Of a DNA stretch of 64,000 nucleotides, positions 44,703 to 53,648 are shown one piece after another (positions within the stretch are counted from its first letter, which is position 1; each line of letters starts with the position of its first letter). The stretch spans positions 1 to 64,000 of the forward strand of contig JAGVLS010000033.1 in assembly GCA_020054205.1 (NCBI GenBank), read 5' to 3'. The position numbers and the translations under genes were made by a program. The notes under the pieces were generated by a model. It saw nothing but the letters and a program-made list of their open reading frames with translations, had not been told where the DNA came from and made no database searches. The DNA is from Candidatus Obscuribacterales bacterium. GTDB lineage: Bacteria > Cyanobacteriota > Vampirovibrionia > Obscuribacterales > Obscuribacteraceae.

Positions 44703-45314
44703 ATGGGATGGAAAGTCTCTAATAAGGTAAAGCGGTTTTCTTTATTGTTTTTGCTAGCAGCATTTGGTGTAGGCTTAGTTTATACCGGTGAAATACTTTC
44801 TCGCTGGCAGTCAGCTCAGGTTGCTTGGTACAACTTTGCATTAGAGAAAGCAGCGAATCCTCAATCGGCAGAAGATTTAGAGGAAGCGCTGAAAGCATTT
44901 GATCAATCGGTGAAAGCTTACGAAATGCAATCGCAAGCACACTGGTTTGAAAAATTGATTTATCCAGAACCTTCAAAAGAGTATGCAGCTTTAGCCCATT
45001 TCCAAAAGGGCAAGCTATATATCATGGCCCAACAGCCACAAAAAGCTGTTGAGAGTTTCAAGGAATCTCTGAAGATAAATCCTGGCAATATCTATGAAGG
45101 TGAGCCCAGTGCATACGCTTATCAATTGAGTGAACAAGCAAAAATTGTGAAGTACAACTTGGAATTGCTGTTTAAGAAGAGCCCGAGCATGGCTAACGGT
45201 GAAGGTAAAGGCAAGGGCAAAGGCAAGCCTAAGCCTGGAGATCAGCCAGCTGATCAAGGGAATCAACCACAGCCTGGACAGGAAGCTGGTCATGGCACTC
45301 GTGATGATATTTAG
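44703..45314 (+). CDS. TPR membrane protein of the Bat operon (BatC-like)
   Basis: A 203-residue protein with one N-terminal membrane helix (about residues 12-30), a tetratricopeptide-like helical part (residues 35-155, with AHFQKGKLYIMAQQPQKAVES), and a Lys/Gly/Pro/Gln-rich tail. BatB/C-type TPR proteins occupy the same place in Bat operons. AAGGAG precedes ATG 44703. It is expected to sit in the inner membrane and link the VWA proteins. Confidence 0.78.
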   Translation: MGWKVSNKVKRFSLLFLLAAFGVGLVYTGEILSRWQSAQVAWYNFALEKAANPQSAEDLEEALKAFDQSVKAYEMQSQAHWFEKLIYPEPSKEYAALAHFQKGKLYIMAQQPQKAVESFKESLKINPGNIYEGEPSAYAYQLSEQAKIVKYNLELLFKKSPSMANGEGKGKGKGKPKPGDQPADQGNQPQPGQEAGHGTRDDI

Positions 45315-45340
45315 TCTATCTGACAGAAAGGAAATTTATC

Positions 45341-46474
45341 ATGGGACTACCAAGTTTCACTAATCCGCAATATTTACTTTACGGTTTGCCGTCAGTAATA
45401 TTGCTGGTATCTGGGTTCTGGTATTTAAATTTCCGTGCTCGCCAAGCCATGCGTAAAGCTTATGGCGAAGGTGAATTGGTGGATGCTTTTACCAGAAAAG
45501 AAAGTTTCTCTTACCAAATCATTGCACTAAGTGCCTGGCTGGTAGCGACTATCTCATTAGTAATTGCTGCCGCTGGGCCTTATTTAAGTGATAGCCCGGA
45601 GACAATTAAAGCTGGCTCCATCCAAGCGGTGGTTGTTTTGGACGTTTCAATTTCGATGGCGGCTGAAGACTATCGAGAACACATGCCGCCCCCGCCAGCC
45701 AAACCTAACAAGGAAGGTAAAGAAGGACAACAAGAAATTGGTGTTGGTTCTTACGGTACAAGGTTGGATGTTTCCAAATTACTTATCTCACAAATTTTGC
45801 GTTCTTTACAAGGAAATGAAGTTGGGCTAGTAAGTTATGCCGGCAAAGGATTTCCGCAGGCAGACTTAACTAGTGACTATTTAGCTTTGGATTTTGTGGT
45901 TAAAAACTGGGTACGTATTGGCAATGCTCAGGGGAATGGATCAAATTTTGGTGAAGGTATTTTGGAAGCTATCAATACTTTCAAACGTGACGAAAACAAA
46001 GACAAAAAGCGCGTTATTGTTTTGCTATCAGATGGTGGGTTAACAGGCGAAAAAGAAAAAGTTGCTGAAGCAGTTGATGAGATGCGCAAAGAAAACATTG
46101 ATTTGATAATTATTGGTGTTGGTTTGGAAAAGCCAGTACCAATTCCTATTTACGATGACAATAATCAGTTTGTTGGATATTTTGGCGCTGCTAACAATCA
46201 GCCAGTATCAACTTCGTTGGAAGAAGGACCATTGACGGATTTAGCTTCTCAGGCAAATGGAAAATATATCCATCTTGATACTAGCTATCAAAAACTTGAA
46301 ATTCCATGGGTAAAAGCATTTGGTGGTAACAAAACTGAACCTCATGCCGTACACATTTATCAATGGTTTGTTGGTTTGTCGATGTTAGTTATCACAAGCA
46401 TCGCTTTCACTCAATTCTTCCGCAACCGAAAACAAAAAACCTTTTTGTCCAACGGTCAAAAAACCGTTTCCTAA
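45341..46474 (+). CDS. BatB-like VWA membrane protein
   Basis: A 377-residue protein with two N-terminal membrane segments (about 11-28 and 55-76), a VWA domain and a C-terminal helix (about 342-360). The metal site DVSIS at 101-105 is followed by a proline-rich insertion (about residues 112-127), GNEVGLVSYAGKGFPQADLT, and VIVLLSDGGLTG. It is the second Bat VWA protein and shares the same topology as the first. AAAGGAAA precedes ATG 45341. The pair probably forms a membrane complex with MoxR. Confidence 0.87.
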   Translation: MGLPSFTNPQYLLYGLPSVILLVSGFWYLNFRARQAMRKAYGEGELVDAFTRKESFSYQIIALSAWLVATISLVIAAAGPYLSDSPETIKAGSIQAVVVLDVSISMAAEDYREHMPPPPAKPNKEGKEGQQEIGVGSYGTRLDVSKLLISQILRSLQGNEVGLVSYAGKGFPQADLTSDYLALDFVVKNWVRIGNAQGNGSNFGEGILEAINTFKRDENKDKKRVIVLLSDGGLTGEKEKVAEAVDEMRKENIDLIIIGVGLEKPVPIPIYDDNNQFVGYFGAANNQPVSTSLEEGPLTDLASQANGKYIHLDTSYQKLEIPWVKAFGGNKTEPHAVHIYQWFVGLSMLVITSIAFTQFFRNRKQKTFLSNGQKTVS

Positions 46475-46495
46475 TCACAAAGGGAGGAAACTACC

Positions 46496-47569
46496 ATGAA
46501 TACCCGTGAACTCAGCATCGTGCATATCGACCCCGAAGCTCTTTCCCAGATGAATATGGTCGATCGTTTTGTTTTGGGCGGTAGCCAGTGCATTGTTGGT
46601 TATAGGGACGTGATGACTAAGATTGCTTATGCAATCATAGCCGATATGCATCCGTTGCTTGAAAGCGTTCCTGGTTTGTCTAAGACTTTGATGATCAAAG
46701 CTTTCGCGAAGTTGGTGGACGGAGCTGAAACCAATCGTACGCAGATGACTTCTGACTTGATGCCGGCAGATATTACTGGTTATAATCGCTGGGATCAAAA
46801 ATCAGGAGAAATGGTGCTTGTGAAAGGTCCTATTTTTACCAACTTCTATTTGGCTGACGAGGTTAACCGTACTACACCAAAGACTCAATCTGCTTTGCTG
46901 CAAGCCATGCAAGAGCGAGAAGTGACAATTGGTGGCGTAACTCACCGGTTGCCCGATCCTTTCATTGCTTTTGCAACGATGAACCCAATTGAGCAAGAAG
47001 GTACTTACGATTTGCCGGAAGCACAATTGGACCGTTTCGGTGCACGTATTAACTTTAGCTATCTGGATCGTGCAAACGAACTAGTGCTCGCTGCCAATCA
47101 CCGCCTTTTGCGTATGATTGATCCAACTGCGGGCATCAAGCCGGTCATGACTCTGGATGATATTAGAGCCACGCGGGAGCATGTGTTGAATAATATTTAT
47201 ACGGCTCCAGCTGCAACCGAGTACATGGTTGATCTCATTCGTGCCACTCGTCCTGGTTATGATGGTTTTGGTGGCAATATGTCAGACAATGATAAGCGTT
47301 TATTGGCCGAAGAACTGGAATTTGGTTGCTCACCACGTGCTGTTTTCGGCTTTGCAGGCATTGCCCAAGCTCGTGCTTATCATCTTGGTCGCGATTATGT
47401 GATTCCGGAAGACATCAAGTTTATTGCCGCTGAAGTGCTTGCTCACCGTATGGGCTTGAAGCCGGCAGCACAGGCACAGGGTAAGAGCACGATTGCTATT
47501 GTCAATCAGTTGCTTCAGCATGTGCCAATCATCGACAGCAATGATGCTACGTTTAAGCCTAAGTCGTAA
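46496..47569 (+). CDS. MoxR-family AAA+ ATPase with altered Walker A
   Basis: A 357-residue MoxR protein. The Walker B region FYLADEVNRTTPKTQSALLQ, AFATMNPIEQEGTYDLPEAQ (sensor 1 and following), LDRFGARINF, and GCSPRAVFGF are all standard. The Walker A at 57-64 is SVPGLSKT, whereas MoxR proteins have GVPGLGKT; Lys and Thr remain but two Gly are Ser. Codons are richer in CGT, GGT and AAG than in its neighbours. GGGAGG precedes ATG 46496. It is expected to remodel the Bat/VWA complex, if still active. Confidence 0.9.
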   Translation: MNTRELSIVHIDPEALSQMNMVDRFVLGGSQCIVGYRDVMTKIAYAIIADMHPLLESVPGLSKTLMIKAFAKLVDGAETNRTQMTSDLMPADITGYNRWDQKSGEMVLVKGPIFTNFYLADEVNRTTPKTQSALLQAMQEREVTIGGVTHRLPDPFIAFATMNPIEQEGTYDLPEAQLDRFGARINFSYLDRANELVLAANHRLLRMIDPTAGIKPVMTLDDIRATREHVLNNIYTAPAATEYMVDLIRATRPGYDGFGGNMSDNDKRLLAEELEFGCSPRAVFGFAGIAQARAYHLGRDYVIPEDIKFIAAEVLAHRMGLKPAAQAQGKSTIAIVNQLLQHVPIIDSNDATFKPKS

Positions 47570-47601
47570 TTTAAGTGGATGTCACTAAATCAAGTATTAT
47601 T

Positions 47602-47641
47602 TATAGCGGCTTGAAAACATTACTGTCTTCAAGCCGCTATA
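47602..47641 (+). terminator. 14-bp hairpin between moxR and the DUF58 gene
   Basis: Perfect arms at 47602-47615 and 47628-47641 with a 12-nt loop. TTCTTGCT after it is a poor T-run, so it may be a leaky terminator or an mRNA boundary that keeps MoxR levels above those downstream. Confidence 0.65.
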
Positions 47642-47663
47642 TTCTTGCTAGAGAGGAACAGCC

Positions 47664-48632
47664 ATGAAAAGTACTCAAGAACAAGTTGCAGCTATTATGG
47701 CTTCGGCACTCGTTACAGAGGTTCCGCTGAGATGGAAATCCGCTAGCCGAATGCCTGGTGGTAGCCGCAGAAGTAAGTATAAAGGTTCGGGGCAAGAATT
47801 TTTTGAACTTAGCGAATATCGTGAAGGCGATGATGCTCGTTTAATTAATTGGCATGCATCTGCCAAGTCAACGACAGAAACACTCTACAAAACAGTTCGT
47901 ATTGAGTCGAGGCAAGCATACTTTTGTGCACTGGTTGATGTCAGCCCAACTATGGACTTTGGCACTAAGCGAGTGACAAAAAGATTCTTAGCTGCTGAGC
48001 TCTTAGGCTCAATTGTTGGTTGCGCTAAAAAGTTACACGACAAATTGGCCTTTACTGCGTACTCATCTACAAAAGTAGAGTCATTTTTCAAAGTAACATC
48101 GGCAAATAAAATTTCTTATCCTGCTATTGCATCAGTGTTGGAAAATAAGCCGAGTTATGCTCCACCAGCAAATGGATTGGCACAAGCATTAACAACTTTG
48201 CCGCGCATAAGAAGCCTTGTGTTCATTGTCAGCGATTTTATGAACATGAGTGAGGCTGACTGGAAGGCTCTTCACAATGCTGGTGTTTTCCATGATGTTG
48301 TTTGCTTTTATGTTCAAGATATTCGCGAACGTGAATTGCCAATTGTACCATGGCCAGGATGCCCATACACACTAAAGGATCCTTACGGAAACACTACAAC
48401 CATTTGGAATGATCGATGCAAAGCTCCACTTGGACTAGGCAAATTGCGCGGACTTTTGCCATTTGGGATTGGCAATAATTATGTGAAATACGCTGAAAAT
48501 TTCCGACAGCACGAATCAACTATTATTGCTCGTTTAGCAAAATGTAATTGCCAACGCGTAGTTATCTCCACTGAAGAGGGTGACGCGGCAATTCCAAAAC
48601 TAATCGACGTTTTCAAAAACCACGTCTCATAA
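47664..48632 (+). CDS. DUF58 family protein
   Basis: A 322-residue protein of DUF58, the standard partner of MoxR. The signature YREGDDARLINWHASAKS occurs near residue 52, and a VWA-like region with VDVSPTMDFG follows near residue 91. No N-terminal membrane helices are present, so this is a shorter, soluble form. AGAGGA precedes ATG 47664. It ends 11 nt before the next gene. It probably couples the AAA+ ring to the membrane VWA proteins. Confidence 0.87.
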   Translation: MKSTQEQVAAIMASALVTEVPLRWKSASRMPGGSRRSKYKGSGQEFFELSEYREGDDARLINWHASAKSTTETLYKTVRIESRQAYFCALVDVSPTMDFGTKRVTKRFLAAELLGSIVGCAKKLHDKLAFTAYSSTKVESFFKVTSANKISYPAIASVLENKPSYAPPANGLAQALTTLPRIRSLVFIVSDFMNMSEADWKALHNAGVFHDVVCFYVQDIRERELPIVPWPGCPYTLKDPYGNTTTIWNDRCKAPLGLGKLRGLLPFGIGNNYVKYAENFRQHESTIIARLAKCNCQRVVISTEEGDAAIPKLIDVFKNHVS

Positions 48633-48643
48633 GGAGGGTAGCC

Positions 48644-49696
48644 ATGCTATATCTCAGAAAGACACTGCTTCCGGTTGTTGCAGTAGTTATTTTGTCTGCC
48701 CTCATATGTGGCAATGCTTCGCTAGCAATTGCTCAAGAGGGTTCATTTCCCTTGCCTGGACAAGAGGAAATGGAAGAAGTTACGCCAGTAAATCCTGTGC
48801 ACAAGGTTTATGATGAAGAGAATAAGATTGTAGTTGCCGTTGGTACTCCACGTGCATTTGGTTATCGCATTGGTGATGTGATTCCAGTCACAATTGTGAT
48901 TAGCACTAGTAATAGCCCTAATTGCCAAGTTGATATCAAAAATATCACGCGCAAAGTAATTTCAGCAGAAGGCTCTGACTTTGAAATGGTTGAGTCTAGC
49001 CCTGATGGTGAATATCCTAAAATCACCATTGAGAATGCAAATGGCAAAACCATTCATCGTATTGAATTGAAATTGCGCAGCTGGGTAATTAAGCCTTATC
49101 TGGTTTTCAACGCGGACTTTTTGTGGGCAACTAGCTCATTGCCATTTGACGATAAGGCTCCAGAATGGTATCCAGGTACAACGCCGGATTTGATCATTAC
49201 TACATCTAACACAGCTTCTGATGTTTCAAAAGAATTGCTTGATGGTGATACAAGTGGTAAACCATCACCAGTGCCTCCATTGGTATTACCACTAAGGGGA
49301 ATTGGTGTACTATTAGTGGCCCTCTTGCCACTTTGGTTTGCCTGGTTGGTTTTCCGATATGTATATCCCCCAAGAATTATTCCGCCACACGAATTAGCTT
49401 GGAATGTATTTGATAAGGTCTTCAAGAAAGCACCGGATGTTTTCAATTACGAACAAGTGCAAACAATTGCTGCAACATTGCGTGCTTATTTGCATGTAGA
49501 GTCGGTGGAACTGAATACTCTGCGTTTTGCACTCGAAGACAGCATTGTGCTTAATGATAAGCGCAATCAGCTAATTGATGCTGCATATAATGCCCTCAGC
49601 ATATGCGAAAAGGCTCTTTATTCAAAGAGTTCACTCACTTCTGAGGAAAGTGCTCAGTTGAAAACAGAAATTGAATTGTTGGTCCCAAGACCGTAA
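48644..49696 (+). CDS. MxaA/BatD-like membrane protein
   Basis: A 350-residue protein. A Sec signal peptide (residues 1-30, ending SLAIAQ) leads to a beta-rich extracytoplasmic part (to about residue 210), a membrane helix near 215-240, and a cytosolic helical end. The layout and place after DUF58 match the BatD/MxaA/DUF4381-like proteins of MoxR operons. AAGGAGGG precedes ATG 48644. It may present partner proteins to the complex outside the membrane. Assignment is by architecture and context. Confidence 0.65.
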   Translation: MLYLRKTLLPVVAVVILSALICGNASLAIAQEGSFPLPGQEEMEEVTPVNPVHKVYDEENKIVVAVGTPRAFGYRIGDVIPVTIVISTSNSPNCQVDIKNITRKVISAEGSDFEMVESSPDGEYPKITIENANGKTIHRIELKLRSWVIKPYLVFNADFLWATSSLPFDDKAPEWYPGTTPDLIITTSNTASDVSKELLDGDTSGKPSPVPPLVLPLRGIGVLLVALLPLWFAWLVFRYVYPPRIIPPHELAWNVFDKVFKKAPDVFNYEQVQTIAATLRAYLHVESVELNTLRFALEDSIVLNDKRNQLIDAAYNALSICEKALYSKSSLTSEESAQLKTEIELLVPRP

Positions 49697-49717
49697 CGAT
49701 TCGTCAATCATCAAATA

Positions 49718-49757
49718 ACAGGAGATCCAGTTTCAATTAAGAAGCTGGGTCTCCTGT
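49718..49757 (+). promoter_or_regulatory. 13-bp intergenic hairpin before the S41 genes
   Basis: ACAGGAGATCCAG (49718-49730) pairs with CTGGGTCTCCTGT (49745-49757), one G-U, 14-nt loop. No T-run follows. It may be a processing or stability element between the MoxR part and the protease part of the operon. Confidence 0.55.
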
Positions 49758-49784
49758 AAACACTTCATAGTGAGGTGAAAGACT

Positions 49785-51461
49785 ATGTCCACCAGCAACA
49801 AAAAGATTTGTTTGCCTTATGTTTTAGCAATGACCGTGGCAGCAATTATTGCTATTTCTCCAAATTCGCTTTGTCTAAATTCTTCGCATGCGTTAGCTCA
49901 AGATCAAGTTCCTAATGATGCTGTTGCCGGTGAACAGCTTGCTGGTCCAATTTATATCGACAATATCAATAACCCTGCCAACCCTGGATATAACCCAGCC
50001 ATTTCACCGGTATTGCCATCCACTACTTTACCAGTTACAAATATTGTTCAGACACAAGCAAATGTAACTACAACAGAGCCCTTTAATGGCAAAACGTTAT
50101 ATGAAAAGGCCTTTGAAGCTATTCGTGATCGACACATTATGCTTGCAGATGAAAAGGCACGCGAGAAATTTGTTAAAGAATGGGAACACAAATACGATCA
50201 AGGAACTCAACTTGATACTGAAGAAGGTGCTGATAAAGCAATCCGTGAAATGTTGGCTTCACAGAAGCAACGCTTTGATACATATCTGGATGTGAAAGAT
50301 ACCGAGCAAGAAGCAAATATCATCAACCCTAATCTAGTTGGCATTGGTGCAGCGCTAGAAATTGAGGGTCGAGATGAAATTATCAAGACTTTGCCTAAAG
50401 GATCTACGGTAGCCGATCTAGAAAAAGCACTGGTTGCTTCTCTCGATCATCCAGTTATTGTCAGGGAAACACTTGAAGAAAGCCCTGCCGAAAAGCATCT
50501 TCTAGCTGGAGATCGCATTACGCAAGTAAATGGAATTTCGGTTGACGGCAAGACTTTGAAGGACATTATCTCTGACATTAAAGGTGCTGAGAATACTAAT
50601 GTCAAAATCAAAGTTGAACGTACTGACGATAAAGGCAATAAGAGTGAACACACTTTTGATATCACCCGCAAGAAGGTGGTATTGAGAGTGGTGCACTTCA
50701 AGGACTGCGGCGATGATATTGCCTATATCGGACTTGATAATTTTATGTCTGACAATACTTTACCTGAAATGGCACGTGCCTTGACTGTTGCAGCTAAGGG
50801 CAAGGCAGTTATTATCGACTTGCGCGGTAATGGCGGTGGCAGACTTGATTATGTTTTAACCATGGCTAGCTTTTTCTTGCCTGAAGGCACCTTGCTTGAG
50901 ACTCGCAATCGCGAAGGTAATAGAATCATTGAGAATCAGATTATCCTGCTCAAAGATATTCTGCTGAACACAACTAATACTGGTGTGAAGAAGAAAAACG
51001 CAGCTTTTGGGAATAGATCAAAAATGATTATTCCCGAAGACATGCCAGTTATCGTACTTGTCGATGGCAGTTCTGCTAGCGCAAGTGAAATTCTCTCTGG
51101 CGTTTTGCAAAAGCACCATCGCGGCTTGATTATGGGTACAGAGCCCACTCTTGGTAAAGGTGTCGGGCAAAATGTTATCGAATTGCCTTTCAATCGCAGT
51201 ATGCACATTACTTCGTTTGAATTTATGCCTGGTGGTGAGACAATGGACTGGATTGGTATCATTCCTGACATTGATGTTGATCAGCCAAAGGGTGCTAAGG
51301 ACGACAAGCTGCTTGATGATGCTATCACTAAGGCAAAAGAATTGGTGACAGCTCAAGAGAAGCTCAAGCAGCGACGTGTCGATCTCAAGAAAGCAAATGA
51401 GGCTAATTTCCAGAAATACCTTGATTTTTTGGCAAATCCAAATAAGACGGCTACGCCGTAA
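49785..51461 (+). CDS. S41 C-terminal-processing protease, first copy
   Basis: A 558-residue exported protease. A signal peptide (about residues 1-38, ending HALAQ) is followed by a helical N-terminal domain (98-180), a PDZ-like domain (about 180-290), and the S41 catalytic domain. The Ser is in VDGSSASASE and the Lys in TLGKGVGQN, spaced as in tail-specific proteases. It would cut proteins at their C-termini in the periplasm. It follows the Bat genes and is directly followed by a paralogue. Confidence 0.9.
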   Translation: MSTSNKKICLPYVLAMTVAAIIAISPNSLCLNSSHALAQDQVPNDAVAGEQLAGPIYIDNINNPANPGYNPAISPVLPSTTLPVTNIVQTQANVTTTEPFNGKTLYEKAFEAIRDRHIMLADEKAREKFVKEWEHKYDQGTQLDTEEGADKAIREMLASQKQRFDTYLDVKDTEQEANIINPNLVGIGAALEIEGRDEIIKTLPKGSTVADLEKALVASLDHPVIVRETLEESPAEKHLLAGDRITQVNGISVDGKTLKDIISDIKGAENTNVKIKVERTDDKGNKSEHTFDITRKKVVLRVVHFKDCGDDIAYIGLDNFMSDNTLPEMARALTVAAKGKAVIIDLRGNGGGRLDYVLTMASFFLPEGTLLETRNREGNRIIENQIILLKDILLNTTNTGVKKKNAAFGNRSKMIIPEDMPVIVLVDGSSASASEILSGVLQKHHRGLIMGTEPTLGKGVGQNVIELPFNRSMHITSFEFMPGGETMDWIGIIPDIDVDQPKGAKDDKLLDDAITKAKELVTAQEKLKQRRVDLKKANEANFQKYLDFLANPNKTATP

Positions 51462-51498
51462 TTAGTTAGATTGCCTGAATAGAAAAGGAGAAAAAAGC

Positions 51499-53394
51499 AT
51501 GTCAAAGCACAAGCTGTTATATGCCTGGTTTTTGTTTGCCTTTATTTTTGCAGTAAGTGATGGTGCTGTTGTAGTTTTAGCTGATGAGCCTACTGTTGTT
51601 CCTCCAGCAGTTACTCCCCCGGCGGCGGAACTAGATCCAGCCCCTGCTCCGGAGCCTGCACCTACTCCAGATCCTGTGCCTACTCCGCCGGCAGCACCAG
51701 TTGTTGAACCGGCTCCCGCTCCCGTTGATCCTGCTCCTGTCGATCCAAATCCTATGCCTGTGCCTACTCCGCCGTCAGCACCGGTTGTTGAACCTGCACC
51801 TACTACTCCTGCTCCTGCTCCAGATCCAGATCCAAATGCTGGTGCGACTTCACCTCCGGCTACGTCTGAACCACCTGCTTGGAAGCCGGTGAATCCTAAG
51901 CCGAAGCGAAAAACTATTCCTAGCGATACAAAGCTTCCCGAGGAAATTGTAATTATTCAATCTCCCGGTGCCAAGCCAGTGCAAAGGCCGCCTACTCCGC
52001 AAGAGTTGCAAGAGATTTTCCTATCAGTTTGGAATCAAGTGGGACGAGCTTATATTGATCCCAAGGCTCTTAAAGATTGGGATTCTTGGTTGAAGAAATA
52101 TTCTGGTAAGTTGCAAACACCTGAAGATGTAGATAATGCCATTGCTGAAATGGTGAAGAGTCTTAATGACAGATGGACCACTTATACTTCTTTGAAGAAT
52201 CAAGTGGAAGCTGCACATCAATTTAAAGATGGTATTACGCATGCTGGTGTCGATATTCAAAAGTTTGCAGACGGAAAATGGCGCATTGATGGCATTGTCA
52301 GAAATTCGTCTGCATTCAATACCGCCTTGCGGGAAAGGGATATTGTCACAGCAATTAATGGTAAGCCTTTAGCTCAAATGGCTTCTAGTAATGAAGTTAG
52401 CAATCTTCTTACAGGAAAAGTTGGCTCAAAAGTAAGCATTACTCTTGAGCTAAATGGAAAAGAGACTACTGTTGATTTGGTGTTAAAAGCAGTCACGCCC
52501 GATAAAGGTGATGTTGAGCTTCTACCAGGTAATATTGCTTATATCCGCTTGCCTAGTTTTGAAAGCGAAGGTACTGCCAATAGTCTTGCTGTTGCTTTGG
52601 CCATGCTCTATCAAGAGTCTGGTGGTGAATTGCAAGGCATTATATTGGACTTGCGTAATAATTTTGGTGGATTAGTTACAGAAGCAGTTGCATCATGCTC
52701 ATTGTTTATTGAAGAAGGTGTAATTTACCGTGAGAAAACACGTACTGAACGATCTGTGACAGAGACCACCACTTCTGTTCAACCAATGCAACAATTCAGA
52801 AAAGTTTTGCAGGCTGCTGCACTGCAAAAAATCATGGAATTGATGCAAAATAAACAAATGGTAGTTCTAGTAAACGGGTCTACAATGTCTGCATCAGAAA
52901 TTTTGACTGGTGCTTTAAAAGACAATGATCGTGCTCATATTATCGGAGTCACTACTTTTGGTAAGGGCGTCGGCTACCAGGAAGCTCGTCTTGCTACTGG
53001 TGGCGTACTTACCATCACCTCGCTTACATATGTTACACCAAAGGGTTTTGACCTGAATGGAAAAGGTCTTGAGCCGCATGTAATTGTTGAAAATCCGCGC
53101 GACAGCAACGAGGACAAACAATTAGAAGCAGCTTTGACATATTTCCATAATATGATCAAAGAAAAGTTGGCACATATCAAAGAAATTCGTGACTTGTCTG
53201 TTGCACCGCAGGGTGACAAGCAGCCTGTGCTTGGCAAGAATAACAATTTGAACACGCCTATTAATTGGCAGCAAGTAGCCATTAAGATTGGCGTGCCTTT
53301 GGTATCAGTTTTCGCCACTATTCTTTTGTTGGTCGCCTTTGTTAAACATGAACGTCATCGTCGTAACAAAAACAAAAGAACTGTTTTAGACTAG
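51499..53394 (+). CDS. S41 C-terminal-processing protease, Pro-rich and C-anchored
   Basis: A 631-residue second S41 protease. It begins with a signal peptide (to about residue 28). A Pro/Ala/Glu-rich stalk of about 100 residues follows, then a helical domain, a PDZ-like domain (about 245-340) and the catalytic core, with NGSTMSASE for the Ser and TTFGKGVGYQ for the Lys. A C-terminal membrane helix (about 595-615) ends in a Lys/Arg-rich tail, so the protease is tethered to the inner membrane with its catalytic part in the periplasm. AAAAGGAG precedes ATG 51499. Confidence 0.88.
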   Translation: MSKHKLLYAWFLFAFIFAVSDGAVVVLADEPTVVPPAVTPPAAELDPAPAPEPAPTPDPVPTPPAAPVVEPAPAPVDPAPVDPNPMPVPTPPSAPVVEPAPTTPAPAPDPDPNAGATSPPATSEPPAWKPVNPKPKRKTIPSDTKLPEEIVIIQSPGAKPVQRPPTPQELQEIFLSVWNQVGRAYIDPKALKDWDSWLKKYSGKLQTPEDVDNAIAEMVKSLNDRWTTYTSLKNQVEAAHQFKDGITHAGVDIQKFADGKWRIDGIVRNSSAFNTALRERDIVTAINGKPLAQMASSNEVSNLLTGKVGSKVSITLELNGKETTVDLVLKAVTPDKGDVELLPGNIAYIRLPSFESEGTANSLAVALAMLYQESGGELQGIILDLRNNFGGLVTEAVASCSLFIEEGVIYREKTRTERSVTETTTSVQPMQQFRKVLQAAALQKIMELMQNKQMVVLVNGSTMSASEILTGALKDNDRAHIIGVTTFGKGVGYQEARLATGGVLTITSLTYVTPKGFDLNGKGLEPHVIVENPRDSNEDKQLEAALTYFHNMIKEKLAHIKEIRDLSVAPQGDKQPVLGKNNNLNTPINWQQVAIKIGVPLVSVFATILLLVAFVKHERHRRNKNKRTVLD

Positions 53395-53426
53395 CTTTGA
53401 ACAATCTTCGTTTTAAACCTGTCACA

Positions 53427-53508
53427 ATCCAGAATATCTATTGCTGGTGTTTCCATTATGCTGGCTGTCAACCACATTTTGGACGCTAGACTAATAGATA
53501 TTCTGGAT
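53427..53508 (+). promoter_or_regulatory. 16-bp long-range inverted repeat in the attenuator leader
   Basis: Perfect arms at 53427-53442 and 53493-53508 enclose 50 nt. AAAAAAAGGAG, the ribosome site of the leader peptide, begins right after the 3' arm. There is no T-run on the plus strand. It looks like a structured 5' leader domain or sensor, but a decayed mobile element cannot be excluded. Confidence 0.6.
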
Positions 53509-53528
53509 AAAAAAAGGAGAGAAAAGTC

Positions 53529-53573
53529 ATGGTCGCACACGCATTTGCATTGGGGTTCCCTAGACATACCTAG
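53529..53573 (+). CDS. Predicted 14-residue leader peptide
   Basis: ATG 53529 begins a 14-codon frame, MVAHAFALGFPRHT, ending in TAG at 53573. AAGGAG at 53514-53519 with 9 nt spacing matches the ribosome sites of the neighbouring genes. The frame runs into the first of three mutually exclusive hairpins, so its translation would decide which forms. It is too short for similarity searches; evidence is purely architectural. Confidence 0.65.
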   Translation: MVAHAFALGFPRHT

Positions 53574-53639
53574 GGAGCCCACCTTCATAACACAATTCGT
53601 GTTGTAAGGTAATTCGTGGGCTCCCTAATGTTTAGGGAG
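53553..53639 (+). promoter_or_regulatory. Predicted three-hairpin translational attenuator
   Basis: Hairpin A: 53553-53563 with 53570-53580, 11 bp including one G-U, 6-nt loop. Hairpin B: 53571-53582 with 53616-53627, 12 bp, enclosing a small inner stem (53587-53593 with 53599-53605). Hairpin C: 53621-53628 with 53632-53639, 8 bp, 3-nt loop, burying AGGGAG (53634-53639), the ribosome site of the ParB-like gene. A and B share a strand, as do B and C. A plus C would be the off state; B alone frees the ribosome site. No T-run follows C, so control is translational. Confidence 0.7.
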
Positions 53640-53648
53640 TCATTGTAG

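Noticed and set aside
53427-53508. Reading the 16-bp inverted repeat as a terminator of the S41 protease gene
   Set aside because: The 3' side on the plus strand is A-rich, not T-rich, and the loop is 50 nt.
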